Position numbers and translations under genes: made by a program. From NCBI GenBank assembly GCA_003158415.1, contig PMJA01000129.1:1-6145 (forward strand): a stretch of 6,145 bases of DNA, given 5' to 3'. This stretch comes from Methylobacter sp. (GTDB lineage Bacteria; Pseudomonadota; Gammaproteobacteria; Methylococcales; Methylomonadaceae). Positions within the stretch are counted from its first letter, which is position 1, and every line of letters starts with the position of its first letter. This document shows positions 1 through 6,088 of the stretch, piece after piece. The notes below the pieces were generated by a model. The model had not been told where the DNA came from. It did not search any database and saw only the letters and a list, made by a program, of their open reading frames with translations.

Positions 1-55
1 TTTTTCTATTCTCGTTTATTAATGTGTTTGTGCCAATAGCTTAAAGAAAAAAAGC
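1..55 (+). other. Window edge upstream of surf1, possible 3' end of an upstream gene
   Basis: All three forward frames are open from the window edge and close at 20-22 (TAA), 37-39 (TAG) and 42-44 (TAA). The tail of an upstream gene could lie in any of them, and too few codons are left to identify one. In cox operons the gene before surf1 is often coxC or a small DUF2909-type membrane protein, but nothing here proves that. The A-rich run just before the ATG at 56 (AAAGAAAAAAAGC) is a weak purine-rich ribosome binding region. No convincing -35/-10 promoter is visible, so surf1 is probably transcribed from upstream. Confidence 0.4.
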
Positions 56-796
56 ATGATTATTAAAGCCGGACGTTACTCCATAAAATTTGAAAAAGGC
101 CCTACAGTGGCCTATTTATGCCTATTGCCGCTGTTGCTTGCGCTGGGAATCTGGCAGTTGGGACGTTCGGATGAAAAAAGGCACTTTCTTCAACAACAAG
201 AACAAGGCGCCGCCTCTGCTGAAATCATACAACTATCTGCCGACACTGAAAATGATGTGGAAAGACTCCGGTATAAAAAAGCCATCGCAACGGGTCATTA
301 TGATCAGGCGCATCAATTCCTGATAGATAATCAAATCAGCGCAGGGAAAGTGGGTTATTTGGTATTAACCCCGTTTGTTCTGCAAGGGGAAGCCAAGGCG
401 ATTTTGGTAAATAGGGGCTGGGTACCGTTAAATCGGGATAGATCGGTTTTACCCGACGTATCGATCACGAATGAACAAACCGTTATCACCGGCCGGATAA
501 ACCGTTTTCCCAGTGTCGGTATAAAATTAGCCGGGGCGGAAATACCGACCGATAGCTGGCCGTCTGTCACGCAGGTGGTTGACACCGCCGTTTTAGCAAA
601 AAAACTGGCTTATCCCTTATTCCCATTTCAGCTGGAACTGGATAAAGACCAGCAGGCAGGCTTTAGACGGGAATGGCAAACAACCGCCGTCATGTTGCCT
701 GAACAACATACGGCCTACGCGATTCAGTGGTTTGCACTGGCAATAACACTCACAATCCTATTTATTGGGTACAGTTGTAAAAGAAATGATAACTAA
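56..796 (+). CDS. surf1: SURF1-family cytochrome c oxidase assembly protein
   Basis: This 246-residue protein of the SURF1/Shy1 family is predicted to help assemble aa3-type cytochrome c oxidase in the inner membrane, where the family is linked to heme a insertion into subunit I. It has the family plan of two membrane helices, at about residues 16-34 and 220-239, flanking a large periplasmic domain. Family marks are G-x-W-Q-L-x-R at 31-37 at the end of helix 1, VNRGWVP at 118-124 in the middle domain, and HTAYAIQWFALA at 218-229 leading into helix 2. The length is normal for bacterial members. The ATG at 56 leaves a short cytoplasmic N-terminus, and the upstream Shine-Dalgarno is weak. The 3' end overlaps the next gene by 11 nt, which suggests translational coupling in a cox assembly operon. 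The family call is secure; the exact molecular role is taken from the family. Confidence 0.93.
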   Translation: MIIKAGRYSIKFEKGPTVAYLCLLPLLLALGIWQLGRSDEKRHFLQQQEQGAASAEIIQLSADTENDVERLRYKKAIATGHYDQAHQFLIDNQISAGKVGYLVLTPFVLQGEAKAILVNRGWVPLNRDRSVLPDVSITNEQTVITGRINRFPSVGIKLAGAEIPTDSWPSVTQVVDTAVLAKKLAYPLFPFQLELDKDQQAGFRREWQTTAVMLPEQHTAYAIQWFALAITLTILFIGYSCKRNDN

Positions 797-1529
797 ACAA
801 CAGAAGAAAAACCGGCTATTAATTCTGGCTATTTTCGGACTGACCATTATTCCTTTTTTAATCGCCTGGGGATTAAAAGAAAACCCCGGATTAGTAAAAG
901 GCACGACCAACAGCGGGCAACTGATCACTCCCCCGGTCACTACCGAGCGCACTGACTTTACCGGTTTTGACCCGTTTTCAGCTGAAAACTTAGCGGAGCT
1001 TTCCGGGCACTGGTTGATCGTCAATGTGATTCCAGACACCGGCTGCAATGAAGTTTGTCTGGATGCGCTGCTTAAAACCCGGCAATTACGGCTCATGTTA
1101 AATAAGGAGTTGTCGCGCACGCGCCGTATTGTTATTGTTTTTAAAGAACAGGCCACAGACGCCGCCAATCAATGGTGGTTAAAAGATACGCTGTTGTCGA
1201 GGCTACGCGGCACCAAAAACCCGGCAGACGACGCTCTTTTTTTGAGCCTGCTGCGTGAAGAAAACAAATTGGATGATGCGCTGATAGAGAAACTAATCGG
1301 CGCCGACGACAGGGAGTTCGCACTCAACTCTGATCTAATCCGGGTTAAACCCAGCGCTGAACTGGTTAAAAAAATTACAGGCATCCGGCAAAATAATAAT
1401 ATACCTGAGGGTATGTTGTTTTTAATGGATCCTCTGGGTAATTTAATGATGCAATATGAACCCGGTTTTAATACTTACAAAATAAAAGATGATCTCATGC
1501 ACCTACTCAAAATTTCACAAATCGGTTAG
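786..1529 (+). CDS. Membrane-anchored SCO/thioredoxin-like cytochrome oxidase assembly protein
   Basis: This 247-residue protein has one N-terminal membrane helix (about residues 11-29) after a basic start, so the rest should face the periplasm. The segment around 75-100 reads as a thioredoxin-like beta strand followed by C87-x3-C91, the spacing of the copper-binding or redox cysteines in SCO proteins. Near the C-terminus DPLGNLMMQYEPG resembles the end of the thioredoxin fold in small 'SCO-like' proteins often found between surf1 and ctaA. The usual SCO proline after the second cysteine is absent (C-L-D), and I see no clear equivalent of the SCO copper-ligand histidine. A redox or chaperone role in CuA or oxidase assembly is therefore inferred mainly from context. 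I chose the ATG at 786, inside the end of surf1 (11-nt overlap), over an in-frame TTG at 765, because it follows a purine-rich AAAAGAA stretch and gives a typical short basic N-terminus. Confidence 0.75.
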   Translation: MITKQQKKNRLLILAIFGLTIIPFLIAWGLKENPGLVKGTTNSGQLITPPVTTERTDFTGFDPFSAENLAELSGHWLIVNVIPDTGCNEVCLDALLKTRQLRLMLNKELSRTRRIVIVFKEQATDAANQWWLKDTLLSRLRGTKNPADDALFLSLLREENKLDDALIEKLIGADDREFALNSDLIRVKPSAELVKKITGIRQNNNIPEGMLFLMDPLGNLMMQYEPGFNTYKIKDDLMHLLKISQIG

Positions 1530-1540
1530 TAGAAAATAAA

Positions 1541-3466
1541 ATGTTCAGAAAATTAACTCTATTTGGCGTTGTTTTAACGTTAATAATTATTCTCTTAGGT
1601 TCATACACGCGGTTATCGGACGCTGATCCGGCGCTATCTTCGACTGGCCTTATGGCTTTATTAAAAGGCGGCGCTCATGTGTATCTGGCGGCGGCATCGG
1701 GTCTGTTGGTTGTGTTGCTGTGCTTGCTTGCATGGCGTCAACAACCGCGCAACACGGCCGTCATAACGACATCACTCACTTTAACGGTTCTTGTCGGTTT
1801 ACAAGCGGCTTTAGGCGTTTGGGCAAAAGCCATACACATCATGCCTGTCGTGATCACCGCGCAGGTAGTGCTGGGCATGCTGACCTTCGGATTAATGTTC
1901 GGACTGTATTTGCGTGTTAATCCGGCCATTACCGGCAGGCTCAGCAAGCAGCGCCCCGGTCTTGGTTTGTTTGCCCAACTATCCCTGCTGGTTTTATTGC
2001 TACAGATTATTCTGGGCGTCTGGGTCAGCGCCAATCATGCGGCGTTAGCTTGCAGCACTTTTCCGCAATGCAACGGATCGTGGTGGCCTAAAGCGGATTA
2101 TCAAAACGCGTTAAATTTACTGAACGGCTTAGTGACCGGCTATACCGGTGTTATCTCATTCGACGCCCAGCTGGCGGCCAACTGGCTGCACAGAGTCGGC
2201 GCCTTGGTCTGCTTTGTATGGCTAAGTTTGCTGATGTTCCAGGCAACAGCAACAAATTCGGCAAAACCGCTCAAAACCGCAGGTTTATGGCTAAGCGCGT
2301 TGATGTTTGCACAAATAGGGCTGGGCATTCTCGGCGTTAAGCTGGCTATGCCGCTATGGGCGGCAGTAACTCATCATGCCGTGTCAGCGTTATTAATGTT
2401 GCCGTTGATTGCGATCAGCTTTTATAGCCGATACGGCACGGAGACTTTACAGCCGCCTGCGCAGAATCGGAAACCTAAACTAACAGTCGTCAAAACAGAT
2501 GTAGCGGCAACGCCTGTTGAAGCAATCTATGTAGAACCTGCGCCTGAGTCGATCTACCTCCGTCTTAAGTCACAGTTAAAACGCACCCGCTCCGGGCTTA
2601 ACGGCCTACTGGCCAACCTGCCCATAGGCCAACAAACTGTTAACGATGATTTACTTGAAGAAATTGAAGCCGGTTTAATCATGGCTGATGTAGGCGTCGA
2701 TGCGACCACGGAAATAATCCGGCATTTGACGCAACGTGTTGAGCGGCATCAGTTGAATGATGGCTTGGCGCTATCGGTCGCCTTAAAGCAAGAACTACTG
2801 AGCATACTCCAGCCCTGCTGCATACCGTTGCAGATACCGAAACAGGATACACCGTTTGTTATACTGGTGGTCGGCGTTAATGGGGCGGGCAAAACGACAA
2901 CCATCGGCAAACTGGCCAAACGCCTGCAAGCGCAAGGCCATAGTGTCATGCTGGCCGCAGGGGATACCTTTAGAGCGGCCGCTGTCGAACAATTGCAGGT
3001 TTGGGGTGAGCGTAATAATATTCCTGTGGTGGCTCAGCATACCGGCGCGGATTCGGCATCGGTCATTTATGACGGACTGCAATCTGCACAGGCCAAGGGT
3101 ATCGATGTTTTGATTGCCGATACCGCCGGCCGCTTGCATACAAAATCCAATTTAATGGATGAATTGAAAAAAGTAAAACGGATTATGGGTAAACTGGACG
3201 CCGAAGCCCCCCATGAAGTGCTGCTGGTTTTGGATGCAGGTACCGGACAAAACGCCCTGTCCCAGGCAAAATTGTTTAATGAAACCGTCGCCTTAACGGG
3301 GTTGGTGTTGACCAAACTGGATGGCACGGCAAAAGGCGGTGTTATTTTCGCCTTGGCCAAACATGTCGGCATTCCCATTCGTTATATAGGCATAGGCGAA
3401 GGCATTGATGATTTACAGGATTTCGATGCCGAACTGTTTATCGACGCCTTGTTCGTCAAAGATTAA
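1541..3466 (+). CDS. ctaA-ftsY: Fusion: degenerate CtaA/COX15 heme A synthase-like domain + FtsY SRP receptor GTPase
   Basis: One open frame of 641 residues joins two proteins. Residues 1-298 are CtaA/COX15-like, with eight membrane helices (roughly 4-21, 45-65, 74-94, 101-124, 141-162, 215-234, 246-267, 272-294). The C-terminal half keeps WVSANHAALAC, a second cysteine (C171, C177), H217-R218 and H278, which are expected heme b ligands. The N-terminal half is eroded (see findings). Both CtaA ends are cytoplasmic, so the fused domain lies where FtsY works. Residues 299-337 form a Pro/Ala/Glu-containing linker. Residues 338-363 look like the FtsY amphipathic membrane-targeting helix (RLKSQLKRTR). 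The N domain follows, then the G domain: GVNGAGKT 445-452, DTFRAAA 475-481, DTAGR 527-531, DAGTGQ 565-570, TKLD 591-594, and a C-terminal GIGEGIDDLQDF segment. The GTPase looks intact and should receive SRP-ribosome complexes at the membrane. ftsE starts 5 nt downstream. Each half is secure; whether the cell makes a single 641-residue protein is not shown. Confidence 0.9.
   Translation: MFRKLTLFGVVLTLIIILLGSYTRLSDADPALSSTGLMALLKGGAHVYLAAASGLLVVLLCLLAWRQQPRNTAVITTSLTLTVLVGLQAALGVWAKAIHIMPVVITAQVVLGMLTFGLMFGLYLRVNPAITGRLSKQRPGLGLFAQLSLLVLLLQIILGVWVSANHAALACSTFPQCNGSWWPKADYQNALNLLNGLVTGYTGVISFDAQLAANWLHRVGALVCFVWLSLLMFQATATNSAKPLKTAGLWLSALMFAQIGLGILGVKLAMPLWAAVTHHAVSALLMLPLIAISFYSRYGTETLQPPAQNRKPKLTVVKTDVAATPVEAIYVEPAPESIYLRLKSQLKRTRSGLNGLLANLPIGQQTVNDDLLEEIEAGLIMADVGVDATTEIIRHLTQRVERHQLNDGLALSVALKQELLSILQPCCIPLQIPKQDTPFVILVVGVNGAGKTTTIGKLAKRLQAQGHSVMLAAGDTFRAAAVEQLQVWGERNNIPVVAQHTGADSASVIYDGLQSAQAKGIDVLIADTAGRLHTKSNLMDELKKVKRIMGKLDAEAPHEVLLVLDAGTGQNALSQAKLFNETVALTGLVLTKLDGTAKGGVIFALAKHVGIPIRYIGIGEGIDDLQDFDAELFIDALFVKD
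2408..2680 (+). other. CtaA-FtsY junction with no in-frame start codon
   Basis: This is the stretch from the end of the last CtaA helix (codon 290) to the codon before Met381 in the FtsY N domain. It contains no in-frame ATG, GTG or TTG. The nearest upstream candidates, GTG 2381, ATG 2396, TTG 2399 and TTG 2405, all lie inside membrane helix 8 and have no recognisable Shine-Dalgarno. The next ATG (2681) would remove the membrane-targeting helix and the first part of the N domain. In other frames the ATGs at 2499 and 2529 are each followed at once by TAG, and a TTG at 2517 reaches a stop after five codons. FtsY therefore seems to have no start of its own here. Confidence 0.85.
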
Positions 3467-3471
3467 AGATC

Positions 3472-4128
3472 ATGATTAAGTTCGTCACGGTAACCAAGCG
3501 CTATCCTGAGACTGGCGATGCCTTGCGTAATGTCAGCTTTCATTTGCAGCGCGGAGAAATCGCCTTTCTTACCGGCCACTCCGGCGCAGGAAAAAGCACC
3601 TTATTAAGATTGATTACAGCAATGGAGCGCTGCAGCCGGGGGCAGGTTTTATTAGATGGGCAAGATCTTGGGTCTGTAAAAGAACATCAACTGCCGTTTA
3701 TACGAAGAAAAATGGGCGTTATCTATCAGGATTACAAACTGCTGCAAGATAGGACTGTTTTTGACAATGTAGCCCTGCCCTTAGTGATAGCCGGTTTCGG
3801 ACATCATGAGGTTACCCGCAGGGTTCGGGCGGCATTGTATAAAGTCAACCTGTCCGGCAAGGAAAAAAAATACCCTCTGGCCTTGTCCGGCGGCGAACAG
3901 CAACGCGTCGGCATTGCCAGGGCGGTCGTTAATAAGCCGCCCATCATTATAGCGGACGAACCGACCGGAAACCTGGATCCGGATTTATCGGCTGAAATCA
4001 TGTTTCTGTTCGGCCAGTTTCAACAGGTCGGCGTTACGGTGCTTATCGCCTCACATGACATTTCTTTGATTGCACAACTGAACCACCGCGTCTTAAAGCT
4101 GGATCATGGCCAATTGGTTTCGAGTTAA
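3472..4128 (+). CDS. ftsE: Cell division ATP-binding protein FtsE
   Basis: This 218-residue ABC-type ATPase is the cytoplasmic half of the FtsEX complex, which acts at the division septum and drives periplasmic cell-wall hydrolase activation through FtsX. All nucleotide-binding motifs are present: Walker A GHSGAGKST at 35-43, the Q-loop at Q86 (IYQDYKLL), signature LSGGEQQR at 138-145, Walker B IIIADEPTGNLD ending about 169 with catalytic E163, and switch histidine H195 (ASHD). The length is normal for FtsE. IYQDYKLL and VFDNVALPL are typical of FtsE as opposed to LolD or MacB ATPases. It starts 5 nt after the stop of the upstream fusion gene and ends 3 nt before ftsX, so the three are almost certainly one transcription unit with coupled translation. 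The ATPase appears fully functional. Confidence 0.97.
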   Translation: MIKFVTVTKRYPETGDALRNVSFHLQRGEIAFLTGHSGAGKSTLLRLITAMERCSRGQVLLDGQDLGSVKEHQLPFIRRKMGVIYQDYKLLQDRTVFDNVALPLVIAGFGHHEVTRRVRAALYKVNLSGKEKKYPLALSGGEQQRVGIARAVVNKPPIIIADEPTGNLDPDLSAEIMFLFGQFQQVGVTVLIASHDISLIAQLNHRVLKLDHGQLVSS

Positions 4129-4131
4129 ACG

Positions 4132-5151
4132 ATGAATCGTAACAACAAAAATCATATCCGAAAAGATCCGCCGGCACGCCCAGTCAGGCAGGAAACCCGG
4201 CAAACCAGAACGGCCGGAGGTAATTTTGTCGATAAATTACACGCTTACCGGGATCTGCATGCGCACGCCCTGTTTTCCAGCCTGGGCCGCCTGGTCGGCT
4301 CGCCGTTTACCTCAATCATGACCATAGCGGTCTTGTCCATTGCTATTTCACTGGCCGGCGGTTTTTATATTTTGGTGGAAAATCTTCAGCAATTAACGGG
4401 CAATCTGGAAACCAGCAATCAAATATCCCTGTTTCTCAGGGATGATGTTTCCGATGCTCACGCCGATAAATTAGCCGACAGCATAAGACAGAATCCCAGC
4501 GTACAGGACGTTAAGTTAATTACCCGAAAACAGGCATTAGCTGAATTCCAAACCTACAGCGGCTTCGGCTCAGCGATTAATGCACTGGAAAAAAACCCGC
4601 TGCCTATCGTCTTACAGGTGCTGCCAAAAAACAGCCTGGAAGATAAACAAGGACTGGAGCTATTGCAACTTAGCTTTCAACAGTCTCCCGAAGTCGATTT
4701 TGCTCAAATGGATTTGCAATGGGTTCAGCGCCTGCAATCTATTATGGATGTGGCGCGGCTTTTTGCCACCCTTTTAAACCTGATGCTGGGGGCGGCTGTT
4801 GTGTTTATTATCGGCAACACGATACGCCTGGAACTGCATAACCGCCATGATGAAGTGGTGATCGAAAAACTGGTAGGCGCCACCAATTCGTTCATACAGC
4901 GACCTTTTTTGTACACAGGTTTTTGGATCGGCTTTCTCTCAGGCGTATCGGCATGGTTTATTGTCACCCTATTGATGTTGATATTAAGACACTCAATCGA
5001 AAAACTTTCAGAGCTTTATGGAGGCGGCTTTCATTTGTTATTTTTAAGTTTTACCCAGACCCTGGCGTTAATAGTTATTTCATCGGTACTGGGCGTGTTA
5101 GGTTCGTGGGCTGTACTCATCTATCAGTTACAGCACACGAAACCTGAATAA
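4132..5151 (+). CDS. ftsX: Cell division permease-like protein FtsX
   Basis: This 339-residue integral membrane partner of FtsE has the four-helix FtsX plan. A basic cytoplasmic N-terminal tail (about 1-55) is followed by TM1 at about 61-83, a periplasmic domain at about 84-205, TM2 at about 209-231, a cytoplasmic loop with LHNRHDEVVIEKLVGATNSF, TM3 at about 261-286, and TM4 at about 306-331. The EIVVEKLVGA-like loop, here EVVIEKLVGAT, is a strong FtsX mark; it lies after TM2 and is thought to contact the ATPase. The periplasmic domain includes SNQISLFLRDDVSD and a later AQMDLQWVQRL segment, as in FtsX proteins that engage hydrolase activators. The long N-terminal tail rich in Arg, Lys, Asn and Pro is typical of gammaproteobacterial FtsX. 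The gene begins 3 nt after the ftsE stop, so translation is probably coupled. No defect is visible. Confidence 0.96.
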   Translation: MNRNNKNHIRKDPPARPVRQETRQTRTAGGNFVDKLHAYRDLHAHALFSSLGRLVGSPFTSIMTIAVLSIAISLAGGFYILVENLQQLTGNLETSNQISLFLRDDVSDAHADKLADSIRQNPSVQDVKLITRKQALAEFQTYSGFGSAINALEKNPLPIVLQVLPKNSLEDKQGLELLQLSFQQSPEVDFAQMDLQWVQRLQSIMDVARLFATLLNLMLGAAVVFIIGNTIRLELHNRHDEVVIEKLVGATNSFIQRPFLYTGFWIGFLSGVSAWFIVTLLMLILRHSIEKLSELYGGGFHLLFLSFTQTLALIVISSVLGVLGSWAVLIYQLQHTKPE

Positions 5152-5171
5152 AAAGCGAGCCGTGAAAATTA

Positions 5172-5198
5172 TTAGCACTCTTTGACGCAGAGTGCTAA
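5172..5198 (+). promoter_or_regulatory. CIRCE operator (HrcA-binding site)
   Basis: The sequence is an exact match to the CIRCE consensus, TTAGCACTC at 5172-5180, a 9-nt spacer, and GAGTGCTAA at 5190-5198. Both arms are perfect 9-nt inverted repeats. CIRCE is the operator of the heat-shock repressor HrcA, whose activity depends on GroEL. Here it lies 32 nt upstream of the rpoH start and its spacer contains the -35 hexamer of the predicted rpoH promoter. Bound HrcA should therefore block RNA polymerase directly. No hrcA gene is in the window. Confidence 0.95.
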
Positions 5199-5210
5199 AA
5201 TTTATCTAAT
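5182..5210 (+). promoter_or_regulatory. Predicted sigma-70-type promoter of rpoH, overlapped by CIRCE
   Basis: TTGACG at 5182-5187 (five of six matches to TTGACA) and TCTAAT at 5205-5210 (five of six to TATAAT) are separated by 17 nt, the optimal spacing. The -35 lies inside the CIRCE spacer and the downstream CIRCE arm fills most of the promoter spacer. Transcription would start near 5217, giving a leader of only about a dozen nt before ATG 5231. The hexamers were found by eye; no start site has been mapped. Confidence 0.7.
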
Positions 5211-5219
5211 AATCTTTCC

Positions 5220-5225
5220 AGGGGG
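5220..5225 (+). promoter_or_regulatory. Ribosome binding site of rpoH
   Basis: AGGGGG lies 5 nt before ATG 5231 and is the clearest Shine-Dalgarno-like site in the window. It fixes the rpoH start. With the predicted transcription start near 5217 it would sit almost at the 5' end of the message, leaving little leader sequence to form an RNA thermosensor upstream of it. Confidence 0.75.
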
Positions 5226-5230
5226 ATACC

Positions 5231-6088
5231 ATGAGTAACTCATTAGCTTTACCCGTTAATTTATCGGTTGGCACATTTGACGCCTATTTAAATCTGGTTC
5301 GGCAAATGCCCCGGCTGACATCCGACCGGGAGCGCGAATTAACGTTAAAATTTAGAGATGACGGTGACTTGGAAGCCGCCCGGGAATTGGTAATGAGCAA
5401 TTTACGGTTTGTCGTTCATGTCGCCAGAGGCTACAGCGGCTATGGTTTGTCGATGCCTGATATTATCCAGGAAGGCAATATCGGCTTGATGAAAGCGGTT
5501 AAACGTTTTGATCCTGACATCGGCGTGCGCTTGGTCTCTTTTGCCGTGCATTGGATCAAAGCGGAAATTCACGAATATGTGATTAAAAACTGGGGTATCG
5601 TAAAAGTTGCAACCACCAAAGCCCAACGCAAACTGTTTTTTAATTTGCGTAAATCCAAACAGGATATAGGCTGGTTATCGAATGACGAAGCCAAGGCAAT
5701 TGCTGAAAATCTGAATGTTGAACTGAGCGACGTTTACGAAATGGAAAAACGCTTGGGCAGCCCAGATATGTCATTCGATATGCCCGTGGATGAGGCCGCC
5801 GAGGAAAGTTATACAGCGCCTGCCAACTACCTCCAACAGCACGCAGCCGATCCTTCCGTGTTACTTGAAAATGCTGATTGGGAAGGGCACGGACAGGATT
5901 TATTAGCCGTAGCGATGGCAAAATTAGATAAACGCAGCTTGGACATTCTTTCAAGCCGCTGGTTGGCGGACAAAAAAGCCACCTTACATGAACTAGCCGA
6001 GCGCTACAACGTGTCTGCGGAAAGAATCAGGCAATTGGAACAAAATGCCTTGAAAAAACTCAAGGCAACCGTCGTACTGGATGCCTGA
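5231..6088 (+). CDS. rpoH: Heat-shock sigma factor sigma-32 (RpoH)
   Basis: This 285-residue alternative sigma factor directs RNA polymerase to heat-shock promoters. Region 2 spans about 50-122, with LRFVVHVARGYSGYGL and DIIQEGNIGLMKAVKRFDP for core binding and -10 melting, and LVSFAVHWIKAEIHEYVIKNW for -10 recognition. The RpoH box QRKLFFNLR lies at 132-140 and separates RpoH from RpoD and RpoS. Region 4.2 at about 250-278 carries the helix-turn-helix LHELAERYNVSAERIRQLE for -35 recognition. Length is normal for RpoH. It follows ftsX, as in many gammaproteobacteria, but has its own promoter and a CIRCE operator, so it is probably controlled separately from ftsEX by HrcA, in addition to any read-through. 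In the family, protein stability is controlled by DnaK and FtsH; the sequence does not show this directly. Confidence 0.97.
   Translation: MSNSLALPVNLSVGTFDAYLNLVRQMPRLTSDRERELTLKFRDDGDLEAARELVMSNLRFVVHVARGYSGYGLSMPDIIQEGNIGLMKAVKRFDPDIGVRLVSFAVHWIKAEIHEYVIKNWGIVKVATTKAQRKLFFNLRKSKQDIGWLSNDEAKAIAENLNVELSDVYEMEKRLGSPDMSFDMPVDEAAEESYTAPANYLQQHAADPSVLLENADWEGHGQDLLAVAMAKLDKRSLDILSSRWLADKKATLHELAERYNVSAERIRQLEQNALKKLKATVVLDA

Noticed and set aside
1..44. A named upstream gene tail (coxC or a DUF2909 protein)
   Set aside because: All three frames are open to the edge and only a few codons remain, so no assignment can be supported.
765..785. TTG at 765 as the start of the SCO-like gene
   Set aside because: It would lengthen the overlap with surf1 and adds residues not needed for the signal-anchor. 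The ATG at 786 has a purine-rich stretch just upstream.
2681..3466. A separate ftsY gene starting at ATG 2681
   Set aside because: This start lies inside the N domain (before ADVGVDATTEII) and would discard the conserved membrane-targeting helix and the LLEEIEAGL helix, so it is unlikely to be a functional FtsY start.
5172..5205. The palindrome after ftsX as an intrinsic terminator
   Set aside because: The stem is only moderately GC-rich, the downstream bases are AAAATTTAT with no T-run, and the arms match the CIRCE consensus exactly, so an operator explains it better.
355..5954. Open frames on the - strand (for example 758-1168, 2795-3139, 3067-3378, 5640-5954)
   Set aside because: All lie opposite well-supported coding regions, show no recognisable domain, and are expected shadows of strongly coding + strand genes.
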